9,313 nt of DNA, taken from positions 1 to 9,313 of the forward strand of contig JAXJWW010000103.1 of assembly GCA_036307825.1 (NCBI GenBank). Direction: 5' to 3'. The notes under the pieces were generated by a model. That model ran no database searches. It was given only the letters and a program-made list of their open reading frames with translations, and had not been told where the DNA came from. Both the position numbers and the translations under genes were made by a program. Source of the stretch: RGIG9060 sp036307825 (GTDB lineage: Bacteria; Spirochaetota; Spirochaetia; Treponematales; Treponemataceae). Of the stretch, positions 1 to 7,800 are shown piece by piece. The stretch's first letter is position 1; each line of letters begins with the position of its first letter.

Positions 1-187
1 ACACTCAGAAGTAGACTCAAAAGCTGAACATAGTTTTGGAGACTGGAAAGTAACCGAACAACCAACCGAAGACACAGAAGGTAAAAAGGAAAAAACATGT
101 TCTGTTTGTGAATATACAGTAACAGAAACACTTCAAAAATTATTACCATCTACTGGAAATGGTGGTATAGATATTGATTTTAACTAG
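1..187 (+). CDS. C-terminal end of a surface protein with a Cys-x-x-Cys repeat (5' end outside window)
   Basis: An open frame enters from the left edge, with its first complete codon at base 2, and stops at TAG 185-187, giving 61 residues. The visible part has the pattern H-S-F-G-D-W-K-V-T, then an acidic Glu/Thr stretch, then E-K-T-C-S-V-C-E-Y (the two Cys codons at 98 and 107) and T-E-T. This His-Phe-Gly-x-Trp plus Cys-x-x-Cys unit is common near the C-terminus of bacterial repeat-rich surface proteins, often behind leucine-rich or InlB-like repeats; that is family knowledge from memory. The two cysteines may bind a metal or form a disulfide, but the sequence does not decide. The protein ends with LPSTG and nine more residues, and has no membrane helix or basic tail. 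The next gene starts 11 bases later, so the two are probably cotranscribed. What lies upstream, and hence the real function, cannot be seen. Confidence 0.8.
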   Translation, partial: HSEVDSKAEHSFGDWKVTEQPTEDTEGKKEKTCSVCEYTVTETLQKLLPSTGNGGIDIDFN

Positions 188-193
188 GATAGG
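186..193 (+). promoter_or_regulatory. Weak ribosome binding site for the isoamylase lipoprotein gene
   Basis: The bases AGGATAGG overlap the upstream TAG stop and precede the ATG at 199. The nearer AGG (191-193) leaves a 5-base spacer and the farther one about 10. Neither is a full AGGAGG, so translation may rely partly on coupling to the preceding gene. Confidence 0.5.
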
Positions 194-198
194 TACAA

Positions 199-3100
199 AT
201 GAAATATAATAAAATTCTAATTTTACCTTTATTATTGATATTGCTTGTATTTGGTTGTAAAAATACACTAATACAAACAGAAGATATTACTTCTGAACAA
301 TACGGAAGTTTGATAATTGGTGATAAAACTGAATCACGTGCATTGAAAATTGAAAATATTAAAGGTGCAAAAGTAAGTGTATCAGGAAATGGATTTTCTG
401 ATTTATCAACAACAACACTTATCAAAGATGGTGCTATAACAGGAGTAACAATTAATGGTATACCTGTTGGTAAAAACAGAGTTGTAACAGTTCATGCTGG
501 TACAGAAGGAGCTGGACTAACAGATGCTGACTTAATGAGCGGTGTTGTTATGCGTGCTGTTACAGATATCAATGCAGGTGCAAATTCAGTTACTGTAAAT
601 TGGTCAACAACAGCACTTGGAAACATTTTTTATGAATTGTTTAAGCTTGGCTATGATATTTCAGAAATTACAGCTGAACAAAAATCTTCATTGGTATATG
701 CAATACCTACAAGTGTACATGCTACATTGGTTAACGCTAAAGCAATTGCTGAAGATTTCATGACTGAAGGCTTAAAAGATAGTTCAGCTTATGCTCTTAC
801 AGGTGGAACTGTTAAATTTGATGTAGATGTAACTGACTATAATGACTATATTGTACAAGTTACAGACCCAGCTTCTAACAAATTGATTCCAGTTTCTGCT
901 GGCGAAGTTACTGGAATTACACCAGGTACTTGGGACTTAGTTGTTTGGTCTAATAATAATTTTGAATGGTGTAGAGCATCACAAATTACTGTTGCAGAAG
1001 GTGAAGTAGTTGATTTTGGAACATTAGAATTTGTAACTCCTAAACCAATTTTTACACCAGCAAGTTGTTTCTTCACTGATTCATTAAAAATTTCTATTGC
1101 AGCAGAAGATGGTGCAACAGTTTATTATACAACTGATGATTCAGAACCTACTCTATATACTGTACCTTTTACAATTACTGAAAATACAACTGTAAAAGCT
1201 TTTGCTAAAATTGAAGGTCTAGAAAAATCAGCTATTGTTACTGAAGAATATAATAAAGCTAGCTTGGGTTATAGATATCCAGCAGAAGGACCTTATTCTG
1301 CAGTAGATATGAATGGTGATAAAGATGGTAATGGATGGAATACTTTAAAATCTGAACCAGGTGTTACAATTAATGATGATGGAACTGTAACATTTGCTGT
1401 TTATTCTGCTAATGCTGAAAGAATTCTTCTTGAAATTTATGAAGAAGCTTATGGTGAAAATGCTGATGCAAAATACGATTATTGGATGGAAAAAGGTTCT
1501 GAAGATGATTATTGGAGAGCCAAAGTTGCTGGAGTTCAAAGTGGAACACTCTACGCATTCCGTGCTTGGGGACCAAACTGGAAATATTCAGAAGAATGGA
1601 CTCGTGGAAACAGTGATGCGGGATATATAAGTGACTACGATGCACAAGGTAACCGTTTTAATCCAAACAAAGTATTATTTGATCCTTATGCAAAAGAAAT
1701 TTCTCATGACAAATCTCATCCTGATGTTTTAGGGACATATTCTGGTACAATTTATGCTACGGGTGAAAAAAATCTAATCGATGGAAAACCAAGTCGTGAA
1801 TTTGACTCAGGAAAATATGCTCCTAAATCAGTAGTTATTGATGATAAAACATCTTTTGTTTACGCTAAACCTAATATTCCACAAGAAAAAGCAATTATTT
1901 ACGAAGCTCATGCTCGAGGAATTACAAAACATGAATCTTCTGCAAATCTTTCTTCAATTTTATCTGGTATTTCTGGTTTTGAAGGTGTTGTTGATATTCC
2001 TACTGAATATCAAGGAACTTACAAAGGTGCTGGAATGTTGGCTCCTTATCTTAAAGCTCTTGGTGTAAATACAATTGAACTTTTACCAGTTCACGAATCA
2101 GATAATGATGCAAATCCAGAGGATAAACATGGTGGAAACTACTGGGCTTACATGACTTATGGTTATTTTGCTCCAGATAGACGCTATTCTAGCGATAAAT
2201 CATTAGGTGGTCCAACAAAAGAATTTAAAGAAATGGTAGATGCTTTCCATGCTGAAGGAATTGAAGTTTATCTTGATGTTGTATTTAATCACTCTGGTGA
2301 AGGTGGAACTTGGTATAGTAAAACAAAAAAGGAAAATGGTATAGAAGTACCTAATCCTGAATTTGATAATTATCAAACTGTAGAACTTACATTTATGCGA
2401 GGGTTAGATAATAGTTCTTGGTATTGTTTACCACCTGCTGCTAAAGGTTCATATTGGGAAACAACTGGATGTGGAAATAACCTTCAGTGCGATAATCCGA
2501 TTGTTGGACAAATGATTCTTGATTCTTTGAAATATTGGATTGACGAAATGGGTGTTGATGGTTATCGATTTGACCTTGCTCCTGTTGTTGGTCGTGAATT
2601 TGATGGTACAAATTGGAATTATAACCCTAATGCACAACTCTTAAAAGATATTGCTTCTCTTGGTGCTTCTCGAAATGCTGAAATGATTGCAGAAGCTTGG
2701 GATATTGGTGCTTATGGTGTAGGAACATTCCCTGCAGGTTGGGGAGAATGGAATGGTCGTTATCGTGATGCTTTACGAGGTTATATTGGAACAGGTAACA
2801 AAAGTGGTACTGACAAAGGTGACTTCCTTCAATACATGAACGGTGATTACAACAATTTCAATGACCAAGGTGGCCCACATAAATCTGTAAACTTTGTTGT
2901 TGCTCATGATGGATTTACACTTGCCGACCTTTGTAGTTATGAAGGAAATGGAAATGCTCAAAACTCACAACTAGACTGGCCTTTCGGTAAAAGTGATGGT
3001 GGTAACGGAGATTATAACTCTTTAGGTTTTGGTACTACTCCAGCTGCTAAACGACAGGCAAATCGTAACTATATCGCAATCCAAATGATGAGCCGTGGTG

Positions 3101-4533
3101 TTCCAATGATTGTTTGGGGTGATGAATTCTCTCGTACACAAAACGGAAATAATAACCCATATAACATTGACTCAGTTGCAACTTGGTCAAATTACAATAT
3201 GATTAATACAAAATCACCTCATCTTGTTGCAACTGGAGGGGCTGGTTCATATCATAATAACTTTGGTACATTTAATAATACTGAAGATGTAAACGGTAAC
3301 TTCATGTTTATGAAGTATATGTTAGCTTTAAAAGCCAACGAACCTGCTCTTAACCAAGCTGATTATGGTGTAGGTTATGATTTCAAAAAAGAAGACGGTA
3401 AAACTGATCTAACAGATGGTGATAGATGTGTATGGGTTCGTATCAATGGTTCAGGTGTAACAGGTACAGATTCTGAAGGTAACACAGTTCAAGGAAGTGA
3501 CTATCTTGTATTTATGAATATGTATACAGAAGCTGTTCCTTTCTCAGTTCCTACTGCTAATGGTGCAAAATGGAAACTTATGGTAGATACATCTTCTGCT
3601 AAGGAAGCAAACTTTAATTATTGGGAAGTTTCCAATACATCAGATGTTTATAGTTCAGTAACATATAGTGTTCCTGCTTGGTCTGTTGTTATTATGAAGA
3701 ATTACGGAACTCCAACAACATCTACACCTGTAATTGAATATGAAGCTGATGCAGATAATAAAACTATGGAAGTTACAATAAATTGTAGTACAGCTGGTGC
3801 AACTATTTACTACAAAGAAGGTACTGGTTCATATCAGGTTTATAATGGACCATTTAATTTGAATGTGTCTACAGCTAAAACTATAACAGCTTATGCTACA
3901 AAAGCAGATTATATTCAATCTGGTGAAACAAGCAGAAATTTGTTTATCGATGAATATAAAATTTATTGTAAACCAAGTTTCAATGGAACACCTTATGCTC
4001 ATGTATGGAAAGTAGGTGGTTCTGATTTAACAACTTGGCCTGGTGCTGAGATGAAACCTATGGGTGATGGTTGGTACGAACTTGAAGTTGTTGATGTAAA
4101 TCAAGGCTACGATAGAGTTATCTTCAATGATGGTTCTAGTGAAAAAGGAAAGCAAACAGCTGATTTGGAATTTGACAAATCTAAACCTTACTTTAAGATG
4201 ACTGGTTCATTTACTGGTGGTTGGGTAGCTAATAAAAATGATACCCCTGTACCTGTAAAATTGACTTTTACTAACAACAAACGATGGTCTGGAACAATTT
4301 ATGCATATTTCTACCATGGTACTACACCTGTAGGAGCTGCATGGCCTGGAAGTCCAATGACTAAATCTTATACTAATGATTTTGGTGAAGATATTTATAC
4401 TGTTACTGTTCCAACTGGTGCAAGTATGGTAATATTTAACAATGGTTCTAGCCAAACAGTTGATATTCCTATACCATCAAAAGATACAAAATATTATGTT
4501 GATGAAGATGGTAGTAATGTAAAAACTTGGTAA
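199..4533 (+). CDS. Surface lipoprotein isoamylase (GH13 starch/glycogen debranching enzyme) with starch-binding modules
   Basis: This 1444-residue protein should hydrolyse alpha-1,6 branch points of starch or glycogen at the cell envelope. Residues 1-20 are a lipoprotein signal ending in the lipobox V-F-G-C20. Domains in order: an unassigned region, about 25-280; a chitobiase-C-terminal-like module, 282-353; an N-terminal isoamylase beta-sandwich (CBM48-like), about 357-545, ending in the isoamylase block FNPNKVLFDPYA; a GH13 barrel, about 565-1010; domain C to about 1170; a second chitobiase-like module, 1177-1249; two CBM26-like modules, 1251-1350 and 1351-1444. Catalytic residues are complete: D693-N697-H698 (DVVFNH), R790/D792 (YRFDLAP), E832 (AEAWD) and H903/D904 (AHDG). 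The motif NYWAYMTYGYFAPDRRY matches Pseudomonas isoamylase and not the YNWGYDP of pullulanases. E633, S634, N636 and D660 align with its calcium ligands. Confident for debranching enzyme; isoamylase over GlgX is from remembered sequence, not a search. Confidence 0.93.
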   Translation: MKYNKILILPLLLILLVFGCKNTLIQTEDITSEQYGSLIIGDKTESRALKIENIKGAKVSVSGNGFSDLSTTTLIKDGAITGVTINGIPVGKNRVVTVHAGTEGAGLTDADLMSGVVMRAVTDINAGANSVTVNWSTTALGNIFYELFKLGYDISEITAEQKSSLVYAIPTSVHATLVNAKAIAEDFMTEGLKDSSAYALTGGTVKFDVDVTDYNDYIVQVTDPASNKLIPVSAGEVTGITPGTWDLVVWSNNNFEWCRASQITVAEGEVVDFGTLEFVTPKPIFTPASCFFTDSLKISIAAEDGATVYYTTDDSEPTLYTVPFTITENTTVKAFAKIEGLEKSAIVTEEYNKASLGYRYPAEGPYSAVDMNGDKDGNGWNTLKSEPGVTINDDGTVTFAVYSANAERILLEIYEEAYGENADAKYDYWMEKGSEDDYWRAKVAGVQSGTLYAFRAWGPNWKYSEEWTRGNSDAGYISDYDAQGNRFNPNKVLFDPYAKEISHDKSHPDVLGTYSGTIYATGEKNLIDGKPSREFDSGKYAPKSVVIDDKTSFVYAKPNIPQEKAIIYEAHARGITKHESSANLSSILSGISGFEGVVDIPTEYQGTYKGAGMLAPYLKALGVNTIELLPVHESDNDANPEDKHGGNYWAYMTYGYFAPDRRYSSDKSLGGPTKEFKEMVDAFHAEGIEVYLDVVFNHSGEGGTWYSKTKKENGIEVPNPEFDNYQTVELTFMRGLDNSSWYCLPPAAKGSYWETTGCGNNLQCDNPIVGQMILDSLKYWIDEMGVDGYRFDLAPVVGREFDGTNWNYNPNAQLLKDIASLGASRNAEMIAEAWDIGAYGVGTFPAGWGEWNGRYRDALRGYIGTGNKSGTDKGDFLQYMNGDYNNFNDQGGPHKSVNFVVAHDGFTLADLCSYEGNGNAQNSQLDWPFGKSDGGNGDYNSLGFGTTPAAKRQANRNYIAIQMMSRGVPMIVWGDEFSRTQNGNNNPYNIDSVATWSNYNMINTKSPHLVATGGAGSYHNNFGTFNNTEDVNGNFMFMKYMLALKANEPALNQADYGVGYDFKKEDGKTDLTDGDRCVWVRINGSGVTGTDSEGNTVQGSDYLVFMNMYTEAVPFSVPTANGAKWKLMVDTSSAKEANFNYWEVSNTSDVYSSVTYSVPAWSVVIMKNYGTPTTSTPVIEYEADADNKTMEVTINCSTAGATIYYKEGTGSYQVYNGPFNLNVSTAKTITAYATKADYIQSGETSRNLFIDEYKIYCKPSFNGTPYAHVWKVGGSDLTTWPGAEMKPMGDGWYELEVVDVNQGYDRVIFNDGSSEKGKQTADLEFDKSKPYFKMTGSFTGGWVANKNDTPVPVKLTFTNNKRWSGTIYAYFYHGTTPVGAAWPGSPMTKSYTNDFGEDIYTVTVPTGASMVIFNNGSSQTVDIPIPSKDTKYYVDEDGSNVKTW
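1042..1257 (+). other. Chitobiase/hexosaminidase C-terminal-like module, copy 1 (domain within the isoamylase)
   Basis: Residues 282-353 read P-I-F-T-P-A-S, then A-T-V-Y-Y-T-T-D-D-S-E-P-T, then T-T-V-K-A-F-A and a closing E-E-Y. This follows the CHB_HEX_C pattern (YYTtDGs-P-T followed by vkA-A). It lies directly before the isoamylase N-terminal sandwich and is probably a spacer or carbohydrate-contact beta-sandwich. Confidence 0.75.
3727..3945 (+). other. Chitobiase/hexosaminidase C-terminal-like module, copy 2 (domain within the isoamylase)
   Basis: Residues 1177-1249 contain T-A-G-A-T-I-Y-Y-K-E-G-T-G-S followed by K-T-I-T-A-Y-A-T-K. This is the same fold signature as copy 1, but without the T-T-D-D-S-E-P-T loop. 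It links domain C of the isoamylase to the starch-binding modules, so the catalytic core has one such module on each side. Confidence 0.65.
3949..4530 (+). other. Tandem CBM26-like starch-binding modules (domains within the isoamylase)
   Basis: Residues 1251-1350 and 1351-1444 each show an aromatic strand, a W-P-G turn followed by Met (W1280-P-G-A-E-M and W1382-P-G-S-P-M), and a later V/I-I-F-N-D/N-G-S-S strand followed by Q-T. This combination is typical of CBM26 modules, which bind alpha-glucan through surface aromatics. The two copies are divergent, not a recent duplication. Their C-terminal position would let the anchored enzyme hold granules or long glucans. Confidence 0.75.
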
Positions 4534-4543
4534 ATTTTATCTA

Positions 4544-4577
4544 AGTTGTACAAGTTATTTTAAGTTCTTGTACAGCT
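4544..4577 (+). other. Hairpin just after the isoamylase stop, without a T-tract
   Basis: AGTTGTACAAG (4544-4554) pairs with CTTGTACAGCT (4567-4577) over 11 positions, ten Watson-Crick and one G-U, with a 12-base loop. The following bases, CTGTGAAATTAAG, hold no T-run, so it is unlikely to terminate alone. It may protect the 3' end of the mRNA or act with the stronger hairpin about 35 bases on. The pairing is visible; the role is inferred. Confidence 0.55.
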
Positions 4578-4613
4578 CTGTGAAATTAAGTGTTTACTAA
4601 CTCATAAAACACC

Positions 4614-4656
4614 AAAGCACTCCTTAACCAATTTTTGGTTTTGGAGTGCTTTTTTT
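4614..4656 (+). terminator. Rho-independent terminator of the isoamylase operon
   Basis: AAAGCACTCC (4614-4623) pairs perfectly with GGAGTGCTTT (4643-4652). Inside a 2x2 TT/TT bulge, AACCAA (4626-4631) pairs with TTGGTT (4635-4640) around a three-base loop. Seven T follow or overlap the stem at 4650-4656. This is the strongest terminator in the window and ends the transcript that includes the isoamylase gene. Confidence 0.92.
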
Positions 4657-4755
4657 ATGTATTAAATGATTAAAAATATATGATGAATTTGGTTATTTAA
4701 TAATTACTATGACAAAGATTTTATTGTTTTTATAAATCAAAAAATACTTTCCTAC

Positions 4756-4782
4756 TTGACCGGGGGGTAATTCGTGTATACT
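4756..4782 (+). promoter_or_regulatory. Sigma70-like promoter of the mosaic lipoprotein gene, with a G6 spacer
   Basis: TTGACC (4756-4761) matches five of six -35 consensus bases and TATACT (4777-4782) five of six -10 bases. The spacer is 15 bases, shorter than the usual 17, and holds six consecutive G (4762-4767) in otherwise AT-rich DNA. Transcription would begin near 4789 and give a leader of about 48 bases before the ATG at 4837. An alternative -10, TAAAAT at 4782-4787, would give a 20-base spacer, so the exact -10 is uncertain. Confidence 0.6.
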
Positions 4783-4823
4783 AAAATCGGGTTGTAGTTT
4801 GTAACCTAAATTTTGAAAAAAAA

Positions 4824-4828
4824 AGGAG
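4824..4828 (+). promoter_or_regulatory. Shine-Dalgarno site that fixes the start of the mosaic lipoprotein at ATG 4837
   Basis: AGGAG lies 8 bases before ATG 4837, an ideal distance. The frame is open back to a TTG at 4813, but the longer version would place this ribosome binding site inside the coding sequence and add eight residues ahead of a canonical lipoprotein signal. The ATG is therefore chosen. Confidence 0.9.
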
Positions 4829-4836
4829 AGTGCAAG

Positions 4837-7800
4837 ATGAAAAAAATCTTGTTTTCTGTGTTGGCTGTTTTTAGTCTTTTAGTTCTATTTACAGCTTGTG
4901 ATGGTGTATTGGGAAATTTGGGAGGTTTAGATGATATTTTACCAACTCCTCCTGATGATGGAGATGAGGTTCAAAAAGTATCACTTCAAGAAAAAATCGA
5001 TAATGCAAAAGCTGGTGATATTATTGATCTTTCAGATGAATCACTTGTTATTGATGAAAATGGATCTTTCACAATTACTAAAAAACTTACAATCAAGAAT
5101 GGTGATACAAAAAATGCATCCTTTACTGTAAAAACTGATGGTGTAGAGTTTATAAATTTAAGTAATATTAAAACAATTATTGCCTCTGAAGAACTTGGTG
5201 ATGGCGATTTAACTATTAAAAATTGTAATGAAATTGAATCTTTCTATGTAAATGGAGGAGGATCAGATTCAGTACATATTGCAGGAACTATAATTGCAAC
5301 TCTTTGGGTTGAAAAAGAAGATGTTCGTATTGTATTAGAATTAGGTACTTCTGATGATGATTCAACTTCACAGACTCCTGTTGCAACAACAGTAAAAAAT
5401 GTACAAATTAAAGTAAATTGTAAATTGGAAAGTTCTGATTCAAGTGCAGTTTTTGAACAAGTTCTTATTTCAAATGATGTAGAAAAAGTTACTTTAGCTG
5501 GAAGTGCAAATGTTGAAAAACTTATTGTAGAAATTTCAGATGATGAAAATCAATCTAATTCAAAACCTTCTATTGAGGTTATTTCAGAAAATGTTGTGAT
5601 TGAGCAAACATCTGATAATGTGGAAATTGTTGTTCCTGAAGATTCTGATTTTGATATTCCTGAAACAGAAATTCTCGACAAAAAATTTACAGTTAAAACA
5701 ATTGTTAACGGTATAACTACAACACAAAGTGTTTATTTGGGGCAAGCTATTTATCTAGATAATCCAAGTTTTGATGGTTATATTTTTGACGGATGGTTTA
5801 AAGATGCAAACTTTACAATTCCTGTAACTTTTCCCTTAGTAGTTGAATCAGATATTACTTTGTATGCAAAATTTACTGAAAAAAAAGAAGAAATTCAAAC
5901 TTTTACAGTTAAAACAGTTGTTAACGGAACAACAACAACTCAAACTGTAAATTCTGGAGAACCTCTTACTCTTGCTACTCCAAGTTTAGACGGCTATGTA
6001 TTTGAAGGTTGGTTTAAAGATGCTGAGTTTACAATTCCTGTAACTTTCCCTTTAGTAGTTAAAGAAGATATTACTTTGTATGCAAAATTTATACAGAATA
6101 AACCAACTACAGGCAATACTAAGGATTTGTTAGCAGAAGCTGTAGATTTACTTCTTGACTTGAAAATTGATGAAGGTGTTGCAAATATAAAAGAAGCCTA
6201 CTCAGTTCAAAAAAATAATGAAACTACTCTTTATTACGCTTTAGCAGAACTTGCTTCAATTAGTGTTGACCAAAGTGTTGCAACCTTATTCAAAGATAAC
6301 TTTGGTGTAAAAAATTATCCTGCAAAAATGAACTCATTAATCTCTGGGGATTGGATGAAAGAATATCCAATTACTCGTGATTATTGTGTTCTTAATGTTT
6401 ATCAAGATGAAAATGGTTCTTATGTTAGGGTAAACGGAGATGAAGTTTATGAATATGCTACTAACACTTATTGCGAAGCTTATTTTGACGGTAAAGATTG
6501 GCTTCGGGGGTATGATTATAATAATACTTGTCTAACAAATATTACTCTTGACGAAAACGGAAAATATTTAGTTAACTTATATACTTTATCTGATTACATT
6601 GATTCTTCTTCAGCAATTAGATACTCTACTGATTTCATGTATGAAGGTTTTGAAGAATATAGATATGGTGGATATGTAAATTTTTCTGGAACAAAAGTTG
6701 ATATTGATAACTATTTATCAACTAGGTATGTTTTAGATGATTCTGGTACTTGGATTTATGATTTTGACTTTCATAAAATTACAAATATTACACTTAATGA
6801 AAACGGAAAATATTTAGTTCATTATGAAACTTTACCTATTGGAATTGATTATACAAATGCTACAAAATATGATTTGTCTGATACTGCTGAAGGTTTAAAT
6901 GTTTATCAAGCTGAAAATGGTTCTTATGTAAGAGTTTCTGGAAAAGAAATTTATAGGTTCGAAGAATATTATTCATATAAAAATGGTAATTGGGTAAGAG
7001 AATCTGCTTGTTTTACAGATATTACAGTTGGATCAGGTGATTATTATGCTTCTAAATACTATTTAGAAGGTAATTATGATTGTACTAATATAACACAATA
7101 TCGTCTTCTAAATGAAATCAAACAAGTTCAATCAGGAACTGCTATTTTACCAGAATTTAATGAGGTTTCTTGGTTCAAAGATACAGGCCTTGAAGTAAAA
7201 TTTGGTTCTACACATACAGCATATTCTGTTATGAATCTTATGCTTGTTAATGCAATAGAATGTAACCAAACTGGATTAAACAATGCCATCGATAATATGC
7301 TTGCAATTTTTAATACAAAGTTTGAAAATGCAAAGGCTTTAGCTTCAAGCATTACAAATGCTAGCGTTGAAGTTCCTGCAAAAGTTTTTGATGCATTTGG
7401 ATTAAAAGATTTACTCGGTCAAGACGCTTTGAAAATTGGTAAGGCTGAACTTAACGTACTTGTTGCAAGTATGGAAATTATCAAAGGTACATTAGAATGG
7501 ATTGCATCATATGATTGGACATTAAATGTTGATCCTATAAAAAATGCTGTTATTCAACAAAATGAAGAATCTCTTTTGGATTGTTTTGAAGATGTTTTTA
7601 CTGCAAATACACTTAATGTAAGAAATGCAAGTGCAATGACAGCATCAAAGGCTTCTTTCGTAAGTGCAATTTCTTTAATTGAAGAATCTTACAATTATCT
7701 TGTTGGTGATACAAGTGAATATCCAAAAGCATATATCGATGAAATTAAAGAAGTTGGGGATGTATACTTAGAAGGTGCAAATTTACTAAAAGATGCAATC

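Noticed and set aside
143..157. LPSTG as a working sortase anchor
   Set aside because: Only nine residues follow, without a hydrophobic helix or basic tail.
1394..2068. Open frames of about 75-80 codons on both strands inside the isoamylase gene
   Set aside because: They lie wholly within a coding frame with strong domain evidence, have no ribosome site, and give hydrophobic or Lys/Asn/His-rich nonsense.
2041..2200. Annotation of the GH13 enzyme as type I pullulanase
   Set aside because: The YNWGYDP signature of pullulanases is absent; NYWAYMTYGYFAPDRRY and the FNPNK...DPYA block fit isoamylases.
4207..4455. Minus-strand open frame across the starch-binding modules
   Set aside because: It is a shadow of the CBM26-like coding sequence with a Ser/Thr/Cys-rich product and no start signals.
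4789..4807. Possible small leader hairpin GGGTT/AACCT before the mosaic lipoprotein
   Set aside because: Only four to five pairs with a nine-base loop; too weak to support a riboswitch or attenuator.
4813..4836. Upstream TTG start adding eight residues to the mosaic lipoprotein
   Set aside because: The added codons contain the AGGAG site used by ATG 4837 and would place extra residues ahead of a canonical signal peptide.
5686..6090. Repeat pairs considered as a CRISPR-like or mobile structure
   Set aside because: The repeats are 189 bases, in frame and encode a known protein repeat; no short identical direct repeats with unique spacers exist in the window.
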